From CAYUXF01 sp964448755 (GTDB taxonomy: Bacteria; Margulisbacteria; Termititenacia; Termititenacales; CAYUXF01), in assembly GCA_964448755.1 (NCBI GenBank), contig CAYUXF010000074.1:1-6260 (forward strand): a stretch of DNA of 6,260 nt, read 5' to 3'. The position numbers and the translations under genes were made by a program. Below the pieces are notes generated by a model. It saw only the letters and a program-made list of their open reading frames with translations, had not been told where the DNA came from and searched no databases. Positions 5,944-6,260 of this stretch are shown here, piece by piece (positions within the stretch are counted from its first letter, which is position 1; every line of letters starts with the position of its first letter).

Positions 5944-6147
5944 CCTCACCTGAGGGTATGACCATACCCCCTCTAGGCTAAAGCCCATCTCCCCCAAGGG
6001 GGAGATTCTGCTTCTGATACTTCCCCCTCTCTTCTCAAGAGAGGAAGTTAGGGCTTGCCATGTACCCTTGTGGTACATGGGGTGGGGTTAATCTAGAGTT
6101 ACACAGCCCTCATCCCTCTGCTCCCCTCTCCGCAAAGCGGGGAGGGG
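5944..6147. repeat. REP-like array of GC-rich hairpins
   Basis: The gene-free stretch 5877-6159 is filled by successive inverted repeats: CCTCA/TGAGG (5944-5955), GGGTATG/CATACCC (5954-5969), ATCTCCCCC-AA-GGGGGAGAT (5987-6006), CCTCTCTT/AAGAGAGG (6026-6044), CCATGTACC/GGTACATGG (6058-6080) and an 11-bp stem CCCCTCTCCGC/GCGGGGAGGGG with an AAA loop (6123-6147). AAGCCC (5981-5986) can also pair with GGGCTT (6051-6056), enclosing two of them. The region is much richer in G and C than the genes to its left. Such multi-hairpin intergenic blocks resemble REP or similar short dispersed elements. An ORF across it (64 codons) is not credible. On the minus strand it is the 3' region of the gene entering at the right edge. 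Confidence 0.75.
6079..6095. repeat. Direct repeat, copy 1 of ggggtggggttaatcta
   Basis: Identical over 17 bases to 6151-6167, 72 bases away. Each copy directly follows or overlaps a GC-rich hairpin (CCATGTACC stem here), and is followed by a similar GTTACACA/GTCACACT stretch. Read on the minus strand it gives GTA ACT CTA GAT TAA, which resembles the end of the neighbouring partial gene (V-T-L-D-stop). Confidence 0.85.
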
Positions 6148-6159
6148 CTGGGGGTGGGG
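6139..6159 (+). other. Strong G-quadruplex motif
   Basis: Four G-runs of 4, 4, 5 and 4 bases (6139-6142, 6144-6147, 6150-6154, 6156-6159) are separated by loops of only 1, 2 and 1 bases. This is a textbook four-tetrad quadruplex motif on the plus strand. It ends one base before the stop codon of the minus-strand partial gene, and its first two runs are also the right arm of the 11-bp hairpin, so the two structures exclude each other. Confidence 0.8.
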
Positions 6160-6167
6160 TTAATCTA
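6151..6167. repeat. Direct repeat, copy 2 of ggggtggggttaatcta
   Basis: Exact match to 6079-6095. This copy supplies the last codons and stop (TTA GAT TAA, minus strand) of the partial gene at 6160-6260, so the repeat overlaps coding sequence. Confidence 0.85.
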
Positions 6168-6260
6168 ACGTCACACTATAAGAAGCAGTAACCACACTCT
6201 GCCCTGGGATAGTTATCTCGTACCAAATGGCATCGTCTGCCGGGGCAACGTTCTCTGTAG
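6160..6260 (-). CDS. C-terminal end of a probable secreted beta-rich protein (partial)
   Basis: A frame open to the right window edge reads TENVAPADDAIWYEITIPG followed by QSVVTASYSVTLD and a TAA at 6160-6162. The DDAIWYEITIP...ASYSVTLD pattern is typical of a final beta-sandwich strand pair in extracellular or surface proteins. The identity cannot be fixed from 33 residues. The GC content (about 50%) is higher than in the other genes of the window. The stop codon lies inside the 17-bp direct repeat, with a quadruplex motif and hairpin array immediately downstream on the transcribed strand. Although short, coding is supported by the plausible residue pattern and the absence of stops up to the edge. 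Confidence 0.6.
   Translation of the reverse strand, partial: TENVAPADDAIWYEITIPGQSVVTASYSVTLD

Noticed and set aside
5884..6078. 64-codon minus-strand ORF
   Set aside because: It runs through the hairpin array and lexA promoter, has low-complexity composition from the repeats and no ribosome binding site.
5944..6167. CRISPR array
   Set aside because: The repeats are palindromic and of different sequence, only one 17-base core recurs (twice), and there are no regular spacers or cas genes.

Overview
The window is an AT-rich (roughly 40% GC, by eye) bacterial segment, probably from an assembled uncultivated genome, because it contains two 100-base runs of N. LexA, RecR, YbaB/EbfC and PRPP synthase are all bacterial. 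A YqeG-type HAD phosphatase points weakly to Firmicutes, Cyanobacteria or a related candidate phylum. No marker in the window fixes the lineage.

Layout: (1) 2-688 (-) encodes a Lys-rich protein I do not recognise. It is divergent from prs (840-1954, +), which has a near-consensus promoter. prs looks broken only because an assembly gap is flanked by two copies of the same 55 bases; removing the gap and one copy restores a normal 319-residue PRPP synthase. (2) prs converges on a ybaB-recR pair (2856-1960, -) with its own promoter and a perfect 18-bp palindrome over the -35. (3) Upstream lies a minus-strand cluster: a tail-anchored repeat protein (5139-4786), a CofG-like radical SAM homologue without the cluster cysteines (4745-3762), a YqeG-like HAD protein (3735 into a gap) and the C-terminal end of an unrecognised beta-rich protein (gap to 2927). 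A TTGACA promoter at 5206-5211 probably drives this group. (4) lexA (5876-5241, -) has an extended -10 placed so close to its ATG that the mRNA is probably leaderless, with an imperfect 18-bp dyad as candidate LexA operator. (5) From about 5944 to 6167 there is a GC-rich array of hairpins, a 17-bp direct repeat and a four-run G-tract. It abuts, and overlaps by a stop codon, the 3' end of a partial gene entering from the right (6260-6160, -).

Functionally the window mixes nucleotide supply (Prs), recombinational repair (RecR with its usual partner YbaB) and SOS control (LexA) with a little-known membrane/phosphatase/degenerate-radical-SAM cluster. The most unusual items are the CofG homologue with only two cysteines in total, the small beta-repeat tail-anchored protein, the leaderless lexA architecture, and the repeat array whose conserved core carries the stop codon of the neighbouring gene and a strong G-quadruplex motif.
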